A stretch of DNA of 64,000 bases from Astrobacterium formosum (GTDB lineage: Bacteria > Pseudomonadota > Alphaproteobacteria > Rhizobiales > Xanthobacteraceae), in NCBI GenBank assembly GCA_030848545.1, contig JAVDCA010000002.1, positions 124,001-188,000 of the forward strand, written 5' to 3'. The position numbers were made by a program, and so were the translations under genes. This document shows, in pieces, positions 17,159 through 26,342 of the stretch. The notes under the pieces are model-generated. The model was given only the letters and a program-made list of their open reading frames with translations, had not been told where the DNA came from and made no database searches. The first letter of the stretch is position 1. Each line of letters starts with the position of its first letter.

Positions 17159-18223
17159 ATGCCGTTTTCTCGCCGTCGCCTGTTCGCCGGTCTTGCCGCC
17201 TTGCCGCTCGTCGGAGCGGCCGGGCTGTTCCTGGGCGGGCGCTCCATCCGGTATTACGATGGGCCAGTGTCGGACCATTTCGACGGCGTGCGCTTCCTCG
17301 ACCCCTATGGGTCGGCGCCCAACAGCCTGATCGATCTCATGCGCTGGCGCCTGTCGCACAACGGGTCCGAATGGCCGGATTGGGCGCCGAGCCGCTATTC
17401 CGATCAGCCGCCGCGGCAATTCGGCGACGGATTGCGCGTCAGTTTCGTCGGCCACGCCTCGTTCCTCGTCCAGACGGCGGGCCACAACATCCTGATCGAC
17501 CCGGTATGGTCGAAGCGCGTCTCGCCCTTCAGCTTCGTGGGGCCGATGCGCGTCAATGATCCCGGCATCGTCTTCGCAAACCTGCCGCCCATCGACACCG
17601 TCCTGGTGTCGCACGGCCACTACGACCATCTCGACGTCGACACGCTGTCGCGCCTTGCCGCCGCGCACCGCCCGCGCGTCCTCACCCCGCTGGGCAACGA
17701 TACCGTGATGCACGACTACGACAATGGCATCGCCGGGGAGGCTTATGACTGGCACCAGAGCGTCGCCCTGTCGGAGCATGTGCGCGTCACCTTCGTGCCT
17801 CTGCACCATTGGTCGGCGCGCGGCGTCACCGACCGCAACAAGACCCTGTGGGCCGGCTTCGTGATCGACACGCCGGCGGGGCGCATCTACCACGTCAGCG
17901 ATTCCGGCTATGGGGACGGCGTCCATTTCCGCGCCGCCCGCGAGCGCTACGGGGCCTTCCGCCTCGCCATCATCCCCATCGGGGCCTACGAGCCGCGCTG
18001 GTTCATGGACAAGATGCATATGAACCCGGAGGAATCGGTCAAGACGTTCCGGGACTGCGGCGCCGAGTTCGCGCTCGCCCATCACCACGGCACGTTCCAG
18101 CTCACCGACGAGGCGATCGACGCCCCGGCGCGCGAACTCGCCATCGCCCGGGAAGCGGCGGGCATTGCGCCGGAGCGTTTTCGGGTGCTGGCGCCGGGCG
18201 AAGTATGGGTGCTGCCGGGGTAA
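17159..18223 (+). CDS. MBL-fold metallohydrolase, NAPE-PLD/UlaG-like
   Basis: Zinc-dependent hydrolase of 354 residues, probably anchored or exported by an N-terminal segment (SRRRLFAGLAALPLVGAAGLFL). The beta-lactamase-fold motif SHGHYDHLD is present, with later ligands in VPLHHWSARG, VSDSGYGDG and LAHHHGTF. This set is typical of the NAPE-hydrolysing phospholipase D and L-ascorbate-lactonase branch; the substrate cannot be told from the sequence. Start 17159 gives the best signal; 17126 and 17132 are alternatives. A repeat follows the stop. Confidence 0.85.
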   Translation: MPFSRRRLFAGLAALPLVGAAGLFLGGRSIRYYDGPVSDHFDGVRFLDPYGSAPNSLIDLMRWRLSHNGSEWPDWAPSRYSDQPPRQFGDGLRVSFVGHASFLVQTAGHNILIDPVWSKRVSPFSFVGPMRVNDPGIVFANLPPIDTVLVSHGHYDHLDVDTLSRLAAAHRPRVLTPLGNDTVMHDYDNGIAGEAYDWHQSVALSEHVRVTFVPLHHWSARGVTDRNKTLWAGFVIDTPAGRIYHVSDSGYGDGVHFRAARERYGAFRLAIIPIGAYEPRWFMDKMHMNPEESVKTFRDCGAEFALAHHHGTFQLTDEAIDAPARELAIAREAAGIAPERFRVLAPGEVWVLPG

Positions 18224-18247
18224 TTGCGTGAACGCGGCTTCACCGTC

Positions 18248-18271
18248 CCCTCCCCCGCTTGCGGGGGAGGG
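18248..18271. repeat. Family A palindrome, single copy
   Basis: CCCTCCCCCGC-TT-GCGGGGGAGGG between two convergent genes. It could serve as a shared transcription end, although no T run follows. Confidence 0.85.
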
Positions 18272-18282
18272 AGAAGGCTGCG

Positions 18283-18969
18283 TCACTTCACCGGCACGTA
18301 GACGTCGATGACGAACTGGTTCTCCGGCGTCTTGAGCGGGTCGGTGACGTATTCCTCGATGAACAGGTCCTGGGCTTCGATCGCCTTCTCGTCGAGGAAA
18401 TTGGTGATCGCCTCGTAGGTCGAATCCATGGAGTCGTAGCTGCCGCGATGGACAAACCGGTAGGCCTTGCCGGCCGGCGACTTGCCGACGGCGAGATCGC
18501 CCTGGGGCGGGTTGGCCGGCGGCGCCTCGATGGGCACGACGGCGCGGTATTGGAAGCCCGAGTCGTCGGCAGACGTGTAGATGGTCATGGGCGGACCGGC
18601 CGGCTGAATGCCCTGACGGTCCAGATAGGCGTAGAGCGTCTTGAAGGCGTCCAGAATGGTCTCGAAGGCCGAATCCCACATTCCGTTTCCGGACAATGAC
18701 AGAACCGTCTTCTCGGTCAGGGTCACCTCTTCGCCGAAGGTGTCGCTCGGCATGGCGGTGCCGGGGGACGGTTCGCTCGACTTTGGCTCGCCGGGTTTCT
18801 GCTCGCCGGCATTTGGTACGCCGGTATTCGGTACGCCAGTTTGGGGTTTGGCGCCCGGAGCCGGTTCGCCGGACTGGGCCGGGGTATCCGGCGCGGCATG
18901 GGTCGCGAGCGGACAGGCGAGGACGAGCGCCAGGGCGGCAACAAGCGGCGCAAGCCGGCGGCAAAGCAT
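18283..18969 (-). CDS. Periplasmic GyrI-like/SOUL-like domain protein
   Basis: A 228-residue exported protein: signal peptide MLCRRLAPLVAALALVLACPLATHA, then a low-complexity linker of about 45 residues built from repeated P-x-x-G units (GVPNTGVPNAGEQKPGEPK), then an effector-binding GyrI-like fold (PPMTIYTSADDSGFQYRAVVPI, GKAYRFVHRGSYDSMDSTYEAI, FVIDVYVPVK). GyrI-like folds bind small ligands or proteins; here the location would be periplasmic. The start is set by GGAGATTTCG before ATG 18969. Confidence 0.75.
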   Translation of the reverse strand: MLCRRLAPLVAALALVLACPLATHAAPDTPAQSGEPAPGAKPQTGVPNTGVPNAGEQKPGEPKSSEPSPGTAMPSDTFGEEVTLTEKTVLSLSGNGMWDSAFETILDAFKTLYAYLDRQGIQPAGPPMTIYTSADDSGFQYRAVVPIEAPPANPPQGDLAVGKSPAGKAYRFVHRGSYDSMDSTYEAITNFLDEKAIEAQDLFIEEYVTDPLKTPENQFVIDVYVPVK

Positions 18970-19159
18970 CGAAATCTCCTCGAACGGCGGAGCCACGAGG
19001 TCCGCCCTAGGGGTAACTTAGCACGAGCCGGGTGGGCGGCGACACGGCCTGCGCCTTCGGCCGATCGCACGGAAATGCAAGGCGCACACGCCAATCGACT
19101 GCATTGCGCTCGCGCCAGCGATCCCGCATATAGGGCGCAAATCAAAGGCATTTAATGAC

Positions 19160-20026
19160 ATGGGCACGCTCGCCGACCACGCTTTCGTGAAGATGAACGG
19201 CCTCGGCAACGAGATCATGGTGGTCGACCTGCGCGCCGGCCCCGCTTCCATCGACGCCGCAGCGGCGCGGGCAGCCGCCAAGGCCGCCCCCTACGACCAG
19301 ATGATGGCGCTGTATCCGCCGCGGATCGCCGGCACCGACGGATTCGTGCGCATCTTCAACAATGACGGTTCCGAGTCCGGCGCCTGCGGCAACGGCATGC
19401 GCTGTCTCGCCGATCTCGTGTTCCGGACCACCAGCAAGACCATGCTGAGCTTCGAGACCAAAGCCGGCATTCTCCAGTGCTGGAAGGGGGACTCCCCGCT
19501 CACCGCCACCGTCGACATGGGCGCGCCCAAGTTCGGCTGGCGTGACATCCCGCTCGCCGAGGAATTTCGCGACACGCGGGCGATCGAGCTGCAGATCGGG
19601 CCGATCGATGCCCCGATCCTGCATTCGCCGTCGGTCGCCTCCATGGGCAATCCGCACGCGGTGTTCTGGGTCGACGACGTCATGGCCTACGACCTCGGCA
19701 AGATCGGCCCCATGCTGGAGAACCATCCGATCTTCCCCGAGCGCGCCAACATCTCGCTCGCGCAGGTGATCGATCCCGCCCATGTGCGCCTGCGCACCTG
19801 GGAGCGCGGCGCCGGGCTCACCCGGGCGTGCGGCTCGGCGGCCTGCGCGGCGGCCGTTTGTGCGGCGCGCACGCGGCGCACCGGCCGCCAGGTGAGAATG
19901 ACGCTGCCGGGCGGCGACCTGCTGATCCACTGGCGCGACACCGACGACCACGTGCTCATGACCGGGCCGGTCGAATACGAGTTCGAGGGCCGTTTCGACC
20001 CGGCGCTGTTCGCCGGCGCGGCGTGA
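19160..20026 (+). CDS. dapF: Diaminopimelate epimerase
   Basis: Converts LL- to meso-diaminopimelate for lysine and peptidoglycan. The 288-residue protein has [10 protein letters not shown], the two catalytic cysteines Cys76 (GACGNGMR) and Cys224 (RACGSAACA), and GNPHAVFWV. It is followed without a gap by mtaB, an arrangement common in Hyphomicrobiales. Confidence 0.97.
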   Translation: MGTLADHAFVKMNGLGNEIMVVDLRAGPASIDAAAARAAAKAAPYDQMMALYPPRIAGTDGFVRIFNNDGSESGACGNGMRCLADLVFRTTSKTMLSFETKAGILQCWKGDSPLTATVDMGAPKFGWRDIPLAEEFRDTRAIELQIGPIDAPILHSPSVASMGNPHAVFWVDDVMAYDLGKIGPMLENHPIFPERANISLAQVIDPAHVRLRTWERGAGLTRACGSAACAAAVCAARTRRTGRQVRMTLPGGDLLIHWRDTDDHVLMTGPVEYEFEGRFDPALFAGAA

Positions 20027-20034
20027 CCAAACCG

Positions 20035-21315
20035 ATGGCGCTCGACATCGTCACCCTGGGCTGCCGGCTCAACACCTACGAATCCGAGGTGATGCGCGAC
20101 CATGCCGAGAAGGCCGGGCTCGCCGACGCGGTCATCGTCAACACCTGCGCGGTGACCGGCGAGGCCGTGCGCCAGGCCCGGCAGGCGATCCGCAAGATCC
20201 GCCGCGAACACCCGGACAGACGCATCATCGTCACCGGCTGCGCGGCGCAGACCGATCCCGACATGTTCGTCGCCATGCCGGAGGTCGATCGCGTCCTCGG
20301 CAACCACGAGAAACTGCAGGCGTCCGAGTGGCAGGCCACGCGCGCCATCCTGGACGCTTCCGGCGACGCCAAGGCGGCCGTCAACGACATTTTCTCGGTG
20401 CGCGAGACGGCACTGCACCTGATCGAAGGACTCGAGGGCCGCGCCCGCGCCTTCGTGCAGGTGCAGAACGGCTGCGACCATCGCTGCACTTTCTGCATCA
20501 TCCCCTACGGGCGCGGCAATTCGCGCTCGGTGCCCATGGGCGAGGTGGTGGCGCAGGTCGCGCGCCTCGTCGACAACGGCTATGCCGAGGTGGTGCTCAC
20601 CGGCGTCGACATGACGAGCTACGGTACCGGCCTGCCGGGCGCGCCCAGGCTCGGCTTCCTGATCAAGCAGATCCTCAAGCACGTGCCGGGCCTGCGCCGC
20701 CTGCGGCTGTCGTCGATCGACTCCATCGAGGCCGACAAGGACCTGCTCGACTGCATCGCCGGCGACGCCCGGCTGATGCCGCACCTGCATCTGTCGTTGC
20801 AGGCGGGCGACGATCTCGTGTTGAAGCGCATGAAGCGCCGCCATCTGCGCGCCGACGCGATCCGGTTCTGCGCCGAGGTCCGGCGGCTTCGCCCCGACAT
20901 GGTGTTCGGCGGCGACATCATCGCGGGCTTTCCCACCGAGACCGAGGAGATGTTTTCGCGCTCCCTCGACCTCGTCGACGAATGCGGACTGACCCATCTC
21001 CACGTCTTCCCGTTCTCGCCACGGCCCGGTACACCGGCGGCGAAGATGCCCCAGGTCGCCCGCGAGACCGTCAAGGAGCGGGCGCGACGGCTACGCCAAA
21101 AGGGCGAACAGGCATTCGTGGCGCACCTCTCCGCGCAGGTCGGAGCGACGCGCGAGGTGCTGGTCGAGACCGTGGATCAGAATGGCGCGACGGGACGCAG
21201 CGAGCACTTCACGCCGGTGCGGCTCGCGGCCGCTTCGCCGGACGGCCAGCGGATCGCCGGCCAGGTCGTCGCGACAATGATCGCCGATCACGACGGCCGC
21301 ACGCTGCTGGCGTGA
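20035..21315 (+). CDS. mtaB: tRNA t6A37 methylthiotransferase MtaB
   Basis: Radical-SAM enzyme that turns t6A37 into ms2t6A37 in ANN-decoding tRNAs. The 427-residue product has the N-terminal methylthiotransferase domain (FeS cysteines in TLGCRLN, VNTCAVT, TGCAAQ), the radical-SAM cluster CDHRCTFCII, and a C-terminal TRAM-like part. ATG 20035 is used, but a GTG at 20023 overlaps the dapF stop and is in frame; coupling to dapF is likely either way. In related genomes ftsY commonly follows; here a sugar-related operon follows. Confidence 0.94.
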   Translation: MALDIVTLGCRLNTYESEVMRDHAEKAGLADAVIVNTCAVTGEAVRQARQAIRKIRREHPDRRIIVTGCAAQTDPDMFVAMPEVDRVLGNHEKLQASEWQATRAILDASGDAKAAVNDIFSVRETALHLIEGLEGRARAFVQVQNGCDHRCTFCIIPYGRGNSRSVPMGEVVAQVARLVDNGYAEVVLTGVDMTSYGTGLPGAPRLGFLIKQILKHVPGLRRLRLSSIDSIEADKDLLDCIAGDARLMPHLHLSLQAGDDLVLKRMKRRHLRADAIRFCAEVRRLRPDMVFGGDIIAGFPTETEEMFSRSLDLVDECGLTHLHVFPFSPRPGTPAAKMPQVARETVKERARRLRQKGEQAFVAHLSAQVGATREVLVETVDQNGATGRSEHFTPVRLAAASPDGQRIAGQVVATMIADHDGRTLLA

Positions 21316-21632
21316 CCGCCACCTGAGGGTCGCCGGCGCGACACTGCGCCGCACGAACCGGACTTTCCCGGAAACGGTATCAGCCTCAGTCCTCGACTCT
21401 CCTTCGAGAGCCGGACGGCACGCCAGATCAGACCCGTAGGCGGCTGAGACTGCAGGAATTACCCGCATTTCCCCGTCTGGTGGGCGCGCGGAACTTCGAT
21501 ACCTATTCGGTATGGCGACTCCGCCGAAATGGTATTGGCTCCGACCCGTTCCATTGCCGTAACGATGCGAAGGCATCGGTCATGAGCCGACATCATTCAT
21601 TACCCCCATGAATGCATGGACAGGAATGGATT
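21316..21632. other. Intergenic region before the epimerase-TRAP operon
   Basis: About 317 bases with no gene seen. It must hold the promoter of the operon starting at 21633 and contains the candidate LysR site at 21499. The ribosome site AGGAATGG precedes ATG 21633. Confidence 0.6.
21499..21513. promoter_or_regulatory. Candidate LysR-type operator
   Basis: ATACC-N5-GGTAT, a perfect dyad that contains the T-N11-A core of LysR-type binding sites, 120 bases before the epimerase gene. A further GGTAT occurs at 21531. The LysR gene at the end of the same gene block (26343) is the natural candidate. Confidence 0.4.
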
Positions 21633-22304
21633 ATGGCGAAACTCATCTGCCCGTCTATTTTCAACAGCGTCAGCTTTGACTACCTGCGCGATGCCGTGCT
21701 GGCGCTCGACGCGGCCGACACGGATATTTTCCACCTCGATGTGATGGACGGCAGCTTCGTCCAGAATTTCGCATTGAGCCCGCAGGACATCACTACGGTC
21801 AGGAACAATACCAAGAAGCTGATCGACGTCCACCTGATGATCAACAATCCGGGTCGCTATGTCGACCTGTTCGCCGATCTCGGCGTGGACATCATCTATG
21901 TCCATCCGGAGGCGGAGGTGCACACCACCCGGACCCTCGACGCCATCAGGAAGCGGGGGCGAAAATCGGGCATCGCCGTCAGCCCGGGGTTTCCGGTGGC
22001 GGCTGTCGAAGAACTGATGCCGCTGGTCGATTACATCATGGTGATGGGCGTCAATCCCGGCTTCGCGGGACAGAAATTCATCGATCACGTCGAGCACAAG
22101 ATCGCGCGCCTGTCGGCGCTGCGCAACCGCTTCGACTTCAAGATGATCCTCGACGGCGGCGTGTCGTTCGCCACCATCGAACGGTTCAACGCCATGGACC
22201 TGGACGGCTTCATTGCCGGTTTCGACGTCATCTCCAAACACAAGCCGCCCGAATACCGGGACATCTTCGACCAGTTCCGACAGATGGTCGGCGGCAAAGC
22301 CTGA
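21633..22304 (+). CDS. Ribulose/allulose-phosphate 3-epimerase family protein
   Basis: TIM-barrel epimerase of 223 residues. Family marks: PSIFNSVSFDYL, DIFHLDVMDGSFVQN (metal and catalytic Asp), VDVHLMINNP, VMGVNPGFAGQKF and a final DGG. It could act on D-ribulose-5-phosphate or, like AlsE, on allulose-6-phosphate. Its company (RpiB, TRAP transporter) and distance from central carbon genes suggest a catabolic paralogue. Start 21633 chosen for MAKLICPSI; 21612 is in frame but poorly conserved. Confidence 0.88.
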   Translation: MAKLICPSIFNSVSFDYLRDAVLALDAADTDIFHLDVMDGSFVQNFALSPQDITTVRNNTKKLIDVHLMINNPGRYVDLFADLGVDIIYVHPEAEVHTTRTLDAIRKRGRKSGIAVSPGFPVAAVEELMPLVDYIMVMGVNPGFAGQKFIDHVEHKIARLSALRNRFDFKMILDGGVSFATIERFNAMDLDGFIAGFDVISKHKPPEYRDIFDQFRQMVGGKA

Positions 22305-22374
22305 ACGCGCAACCGCATTCGGCGCCGCGGCACACGCTGTCCGCGCGCTTAGAAACCACGAAGGCTGAGAGACG

Positions 22375-22824
22375 ATGAAGATCGCATTCGGATGTGACCA
22401 TGCCGGTGTCCCGCTCAAGCGCGAGCTGATCGCCCACGTCGCCGCGCGCGGCATCACCACCATCGACATGGGCACCGATTCGCTCGAGGTCTGCAATTAT
22501 CCCCGCAATGCCAAGCCGGTCGCCGACGCCGTCGCCAAGGGCGAGGTCGATCTCGGCATCCTGATCTGCGGATCGGGCATCGGCATCTCGATCGCCGCCA
22601 ACAAGGTGGACGGCATTCGCGCCGTCGTCTGCAGCGAGCCCTATTCGGCCAAGCTGTCGCGGCAGCACAACGACAGCAACATCCTGGCGATGGGAGCCCG
22701 GGTGGTCGGTGTCGAGCTGGCGAAGATGATCGTCGACCAATGGCTCGGCGCATCGTTCGAAGGCGGCATCCACAAGGAACGCATCGACCTGATCGCCGCC
22801 ATCGAGAGAGGCGAGGCGATCTGA
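22375..22824 (+). CDS. rpiB: RpiB/LacAB-family sugar-phosphate isomerase
   Basis: Aldose-ketose phosphate isomerase of 149 residues. It has FGCDHAG (catalytic His10 region), the active-site cysteine in ILICGSGIGISIAANK, and RQHNDSNILAMGAR. RpiB proteins isomerise ribose-5-phosphate and several act on allose- or tetrose-phosphates; with the epimerase upstream the pair would link aldose and ketose phosphates. ATG 22375 follows GAGAGACG. No kinase is encoded in the block. Confidence 0.93.
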   Translation: MKIAFGCDHAGVPLKRELIAHVAARGITTIDMGTDSLEVCNYPRNAKPVADAVAKGEVDLGILICGSGIGISIAANKVDGIRAVVCSEPYSAKLSRQHNDSNILAMGARVVGVELAKMIVDQWLGASFEGGIHKERIDLIAAIERGEAI

Positions 22825-22912
22825 ACCCGAGACGTCTCGGAATTGAACTGTGGTCGCCACCGACGCCTGGCCCAGGCGCCGGGGCGGCCTCGGCAGACGA
22901 AGAGGAGGAGTC

Positions 22913-23887
22913 ATGAAGCTTTCCGGCATCCTGTGCGCCCTGGCGCTGCCAGTGGCGTTGTTGTCCTCGCCCCTGGCATCGGCGAAGGAATTCCGCGCCG
23001 CCGATAACCAGCCGCTCGACTACCCGTCCGCGATGGCGATGAAGTTCATCGGCAGCCAGCTCTCCAAGGCCACCAACGGCAAATACGACGTCAAGGTGTT
23101 CGGCAATTCGACGCTCGGATCGGCCAAAGACGCCATCGAACAGGTCAAGATCGGCGCCCTGGCGATGACCCGGGTGTCGACGTCCGACTTCCACAGCATC
23201 GTCCCCGCGACGCTGGTGCCGTCGTTCCCGTTCATCTTCCGCAACCTCGACCACTTCCGCAAAGTGATGTACGGCCCGATCGGCGACGACATCCTCAAGC
23301 AGTTCGAGAAGGCGGGCTTCATCGGCCTGTGCTTCTACGAGGACGGCGCCCGCTCGATCTATGCCAAGAAGCCGGTGCGCAACCTCGCCGACGTCAAGGG
23401 CATGAAGATCCGCGTGCAGCCTTCCGACCTGTGGGTCGGCATCGTCGCCGCCATGGGGGCGACCGCAACGCCGATCCCCTATGCGGAAGTCTACACCGCC
23501 ATCAAGACCGGACTCGTGGACGCGGCGGAGAACAACTTCCCGTCCTACGAGACCCAGAAGCACTATGAGTCCGCGCCGGTCTTCAGCGAGACCGAGCACG
23601 TGATGGCGCCGGCCGTGGTGGTGTTCTCGAAGAAGATCTTCGACACGCTGCCGGCCGAGGATCAGGCCGCGATCCGCAAGGCGGGCCGCGAGTCGGTCGC
23701 CTACTACGTCGACCTGTGGAGCAAGAAGGAAGACGCGGCGCGCGCGGCCGTCAAGGCGGCCGGCACCACCATCGTGAGCGACGTCAACAAGCCCGAGTTC
23801 GTCACCGCCATGAAGCCGGTGTGGGACAAGTACGCGACGACGCCGGAGCTCAAGGCGCTGACCCAGAAGATCGTCGACACCAAGTAA
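22913..23887 (+). CDS. dctP: TRAP transporter solute-binding subunit, DctP family
   Basis: Periplasmic receptor of 324 residues that delivers a substrate to the DctQM membrane unit. Signal peptide (MKLSGILCALALPVALLSSPLASA), then the family core with PSFPFIFRNLDHF, the conserved Arg segment GMKIRVQPSDLWVG that usually anchors a carboxylate, and EVYTAIKTGLVDAAENN. The presence of that Arg suggests an acid ligand such as a sugar acid. A strong AGAGGAGGAG sets the start. A stable hairpin follows the gene and may favour it over dctQM. Confidence 0.94.
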   Translation: MKLSGILCALALPVALLSSPLASAKEFRAADNQPLDYPSAMAMKFIGSQLSKATNGKYDVKVFGNSTLGSAKDAIEQVKIGALAMTRVSTSDFHSIVPATLVPSFPFIFRNLDHFRKVMYGPIGDDILKQFEKAGFIGLCFYEDGARSIYAKKPVRNLADVKGMKIRVQPSDLWVGIVAAMGATATPIPYAEVYTAIKTGLVDAAENNFPSYETQKHYESAPVFSETEHVMAPAVVVFSKKIFDTLPAEDQAAIRKAGRESVAYYVDLWSKKEDAARAAVKAAGTTIVSDVNKPEFVTAMKPVWDKYATTPELKALTQKIVDTK

Positions 23888-23913
23888 ACGTCGGCAATTC
23901 CGAAGAACCACGA

Positions 23914-23944
23914 AGGGCTGAAGGGGGCGACCTCCTTCGGCCCT
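23914..23944 (+). terminator. Intercistronic hairpin after dctP (attenuator-like)
   Basis: Arms AGGGCTGAAGG (23914-23924) and CCTTCGGCCCT (23934-23944) with one G-U pair, then TTATC. Strong hairpins after binding-protein genes protect their mRNA or stop part of the transcription, so the receptor is made in excess over the membrane subunits. Confidence 0.6.
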
Positions 23945-23961
23945 TTATCGGGAGAGGAGAC

Positions 23962-24456
23962 ATGGCTTTACTGACCGCCCTGAATTCACTGCTCGCCCGC
24001 TTGGCCATGTACGTCACGGTCTTTTGCCTCTTGGGGCTCGTCGGCGTCGTAGTCGGTTCGGTATTCTGGCGCTACGTCCTGTCCGACGCGCCGGCCTGGT
24101 CCGAGCAGGTGGCTCTTCTCCTCGTGATCAATGTGGCGCTGTTCGGCGCCGCCGCGGTGGTCCGTGACGAAGGCCATATCGGCATGGAGTCGCTGGCGGC
24201 CCTGCTTCCGCCCGCGCCCCGCGCCGTCGTGTCCCAGGCCGTCGGCGTCATCACCGCCCTGTTCGGCGTGATCCTGAGCTGGGGCTGCATGACCATGGCG
24301 GAATCGGTGTGGATGAACGGCATCCCGACACTCGGGATTTCGGAAGCCTGTCGATACCTGCCCGGGGTCTTCGCCGGCGTCCTGTTCGTCCTGTTCTCGA
24401 TCGAGCACATGCTCGCCATGTATTTGAACCGAGTGGTGGTCCCGTCATGGCACTGA
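23962..24456 (+). CDS. dctQ: TRAP transporter small membrane subunit, DctQ family
   Basis: A 164-residue protein with four predicted membrane helices; the segments RYVLSDAPAWSEQVALLLVINVALFGAAAVVRDEGHIGMESL and the later GISEACRYLPGVFAGVLF are DctQ-like. GGAGAGGAGA precedes ATG 23962. It overlaps dctM by ten bases. Confidence 0.9.
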   Translation: MALLTALNSLLARLAMYVTVFCLLGLVGVVVGSVFWRYVLSDAPAWSEQVALLLVINVALFGAAAVVRDEGHIGMESLAALLPPAPRAVVSQAVGVITALFGVILSWGCMTMAESVWMNGIPTLGISEACRYLPGVFAGVLFVLFSIEHMLAMYLNRVVVPSWH

Positions 24457-25805
24457 CCGTCCTCTGCGTGACATTCACCCTGCTGCTGCTCATGGGTGCG
24501 CCGGTCGCCATTTCGATCGCGCTCAGCTGCCTGGCGACCTATTGGGTCGAAGGCCTGCCGCTCGAACTCGCCTTCCAGAACCTGATTTCCGGCATGAACG
24601 TCTTCTCGTTCCTGGCCATCCCGTTCTTCATCTTCTCGGGCGAACTGATGCTGCACGGCGGCATCGCCGATCGCATCGTCGACTTCGCCCGCAACCTGGT
24701 CGGGCACTGGCGCGGCGGCCTCGGCATGGCCAATGTGGTCGCCTGTACGCTGTTCGGCGGCGTCTCCGGCTCGCCGGTCGCCGACGTGTCGGCCATGGGC
24801 GGCGTCATGATCCCGATGATGAAGAAGGAAGGCTACTCAGCCGACTACGCCGTCAACGTGACGACCCACGCCGCCTTGTGCGGCGCGCTGATGCCGACTT
24901 CGCACAACATGATCATCTACGCCTTCGCGGCCTCGGGCACCGCCGGCATCCTGGCCGGACCGAACGTGCCGGTGAAGGGCGTGTCGATCGGCGAACTCAT
25001 GTTCGCCGGCCTGCTGCCGGTCATCGTCCTCATGGTCAGCATGTTGTTCGCTGCCTACTGGGTGGCCAAGCGCAAGGGCTATCCGGTACGTCCGGACGGC
25101 TCCAGCACGCTGGCGCCGTTCGCCGGTTGGCGAGCGATCACGGTGTCCTTCGTGGCGGCCCTGCCGGGCCTCCTGGTGATCGCCATCATCCTCGGCTGCA
25201 TCATCATGGGGGTGACCACGGCCACCGAGGCGGCCGGCATCGCGGTCGCCTACTCGCTGTTGCTGACGTTCGTGGGCTACCGGACCATGAACTGGAGCAA
25301 GCTGATGATGTCGGCGGCGCGCGCCGGCAAGACGACCGGCGTCGTCCTGCTGCTGATCGGCGTGTGCAGCATGTTCCAGTACATCATGGCGATCCTCGAG
25401 ATCCCCGACCGGATGGCGGAACTGCTCCTGTCGGCGACGACCAACCCCTACATCATGCTGTTTTTGATCAACTTCATCCTGTTCCTGCTCGGCACCTTCA
25501 TGGACATGGCGTCGACCATCCTGATCTGCACGCCCTTGTTCCTGCCGCTGGCCCTCAAGATGGGCATGGGACCGGTGCAGTTCGGCATCGTGCTGCTCTT
25601 GAACTGCGCGCTCGGACTCAACACGCCGCCTGTGGGGCCGACCCAGTTCGTCGGCTGCGCCATCGGCAACGTCTCGATCGAGCAGGTGATGAAGACGATC
25701 CTGCCCTTCTATGGGGCCCTGTTCGTGGTCATGACCGTGGTGACCTACATCCCTGGATTCTCGACCTGGATACCCAGCCTGATCAAGGGCGCGCCGGTCT
25801 ACTAG
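24447..25805 (+). CDS. dctM: TRAP transporter large membrane subunit, DctM family
   Basis: A 452-residue, roughly 12-helix transporter of the UIT family that moves the solute with Na+. Family-typical segments are PFFIFSGELMLHGGIADRI, FGGVSGSPVADVSAMGGVMIPMM, NLTPPVG-like GLNTPPVGPTQFVG and the inner repeat TATEAAGIAVAYSL. The start overlaps the dctQ end. This is the last clear gene of the operon; a 537-base, repeat-filled gap follows. Confidence 0.95.
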   Translation: MALTVLCVTFTLLLLMGAPVAISIALSCLATYWVEGLPLELAFQNLISGMNVFSFLAIPFFIFSGELMLHGGIADRIVDFARNLVGHWRGGLGMANVVACTLFGGVSGSPVADVSAMGGVMIPMMKKEGYSADYAVNVTTHAALCGALMPTSHNMIIYAFAASGTAGILAGPNVPVKGVSIGELMFAGLLPVIVLMVSMLFAAYWVAKRKGYPVRPDGSSTLAPFAGWRAITVSFVAALPGLLVIAIILGCIIMGVTTATEAAGIAVAYSLLLTFVGYRTMNWSKLMMSAARAGKTTGVVLLLIGVCSMFQYIMAILEIPDRMAELLLSATTNPYIMLFLINFILFLLGTFMDMASTILICTPLFLPLALKMGMGPVQFGIVLLLNCALGLNTPPVGPTQFVGCAIGNVSIEQVMKTILPFYGALFVVMTVVTYIPGFSTWIPSLIKGAPVY

Positions 25806-25852
25806 AGCATGATCGCGATGGAAGGAAACATCAGCCATGTCCGAGGCGCGCT

Positions 25853-25956
25853 CCCTCTCCCCAGCGGGGAGAGGGTTGGGGAGAGGGGGTTCCCAACCTA
25901 TCCTCATGAGCGCCGGAGCCCCCTCACCCCGGCCCTCTCCCCTCCGGGGAGAGGGA
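25853..25956. repeat. Family A palindrome pair
   Basis: CCCTCTCCCCAGCGGGGAGAGGG followed, about 70 bases later, by CCCTCTCCCCTCCGGGGAGAGGG, with GGTTGGGGAGAGG and CCCCTCACCCC between them. Same family as the coding copy at 6379, here between genes. Confidence 0.88.
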
Positions 25957-26122
25957 GAAGGCGGCGCCCGTCATGGTTCGCGGCGTTTCAAGTCTGGAAG
26001 ATCGCGCTCTAGGACGGATCCCCGGAGCGAGCGCGACCGATCCTCTCAGCAATGGACCGGATGCCCGCCCGCGCCCGCATGGGCGAAGAGTTGCTGAGGG
26101 CTTGACCAACGTCCTCGCTTCC

Positions 26123-26295
26123 CGTCATTGCGAGCCACCGGGTCCGGCCTTTGGCCGGCCCGATGACAGGCTTAAGCGAAGCAATCCAGCTCTTTCTTCC
26201 CGGCCCCTGGATCGCTTCGTCGGCTTCGTCTCCTTGCGATGACGGTATCATCCAACGCGGGGGCCGCCCGGACCCGGGGGCTCCTCGCAATGACG
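26123..26295. repeat. Dispersed palindromic repeat, family B, long form
   Basis: Ends CGTCATTGCGAG and CTCGCAATGACG, with inner GGTCCGGCCTTTGGCCGGCC hairpin and the AAGCAATCCAG / CTGGATCGCTTCG pair. It is longer than the copy at 9008 because of an extra internal hairpin also found in the copy at 34735. Confidence 0.88.
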
Positions 26296-26342
26296 TGTCG
26301 AGATCGAGCGAACTTGTTTGCACTGCCTCGAAGGAATGTCGG

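Larger units (their letters stand above)
25806..26342. other. Repeat-filled gap between dctM and the LysR gene
   Basis: No gene seen in about 537 bases. It holds a family A pair (25853-25956) and a family B element (26123-26295). It probably separates the operon from the regulator gene downstream. Confidence 0.7.
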
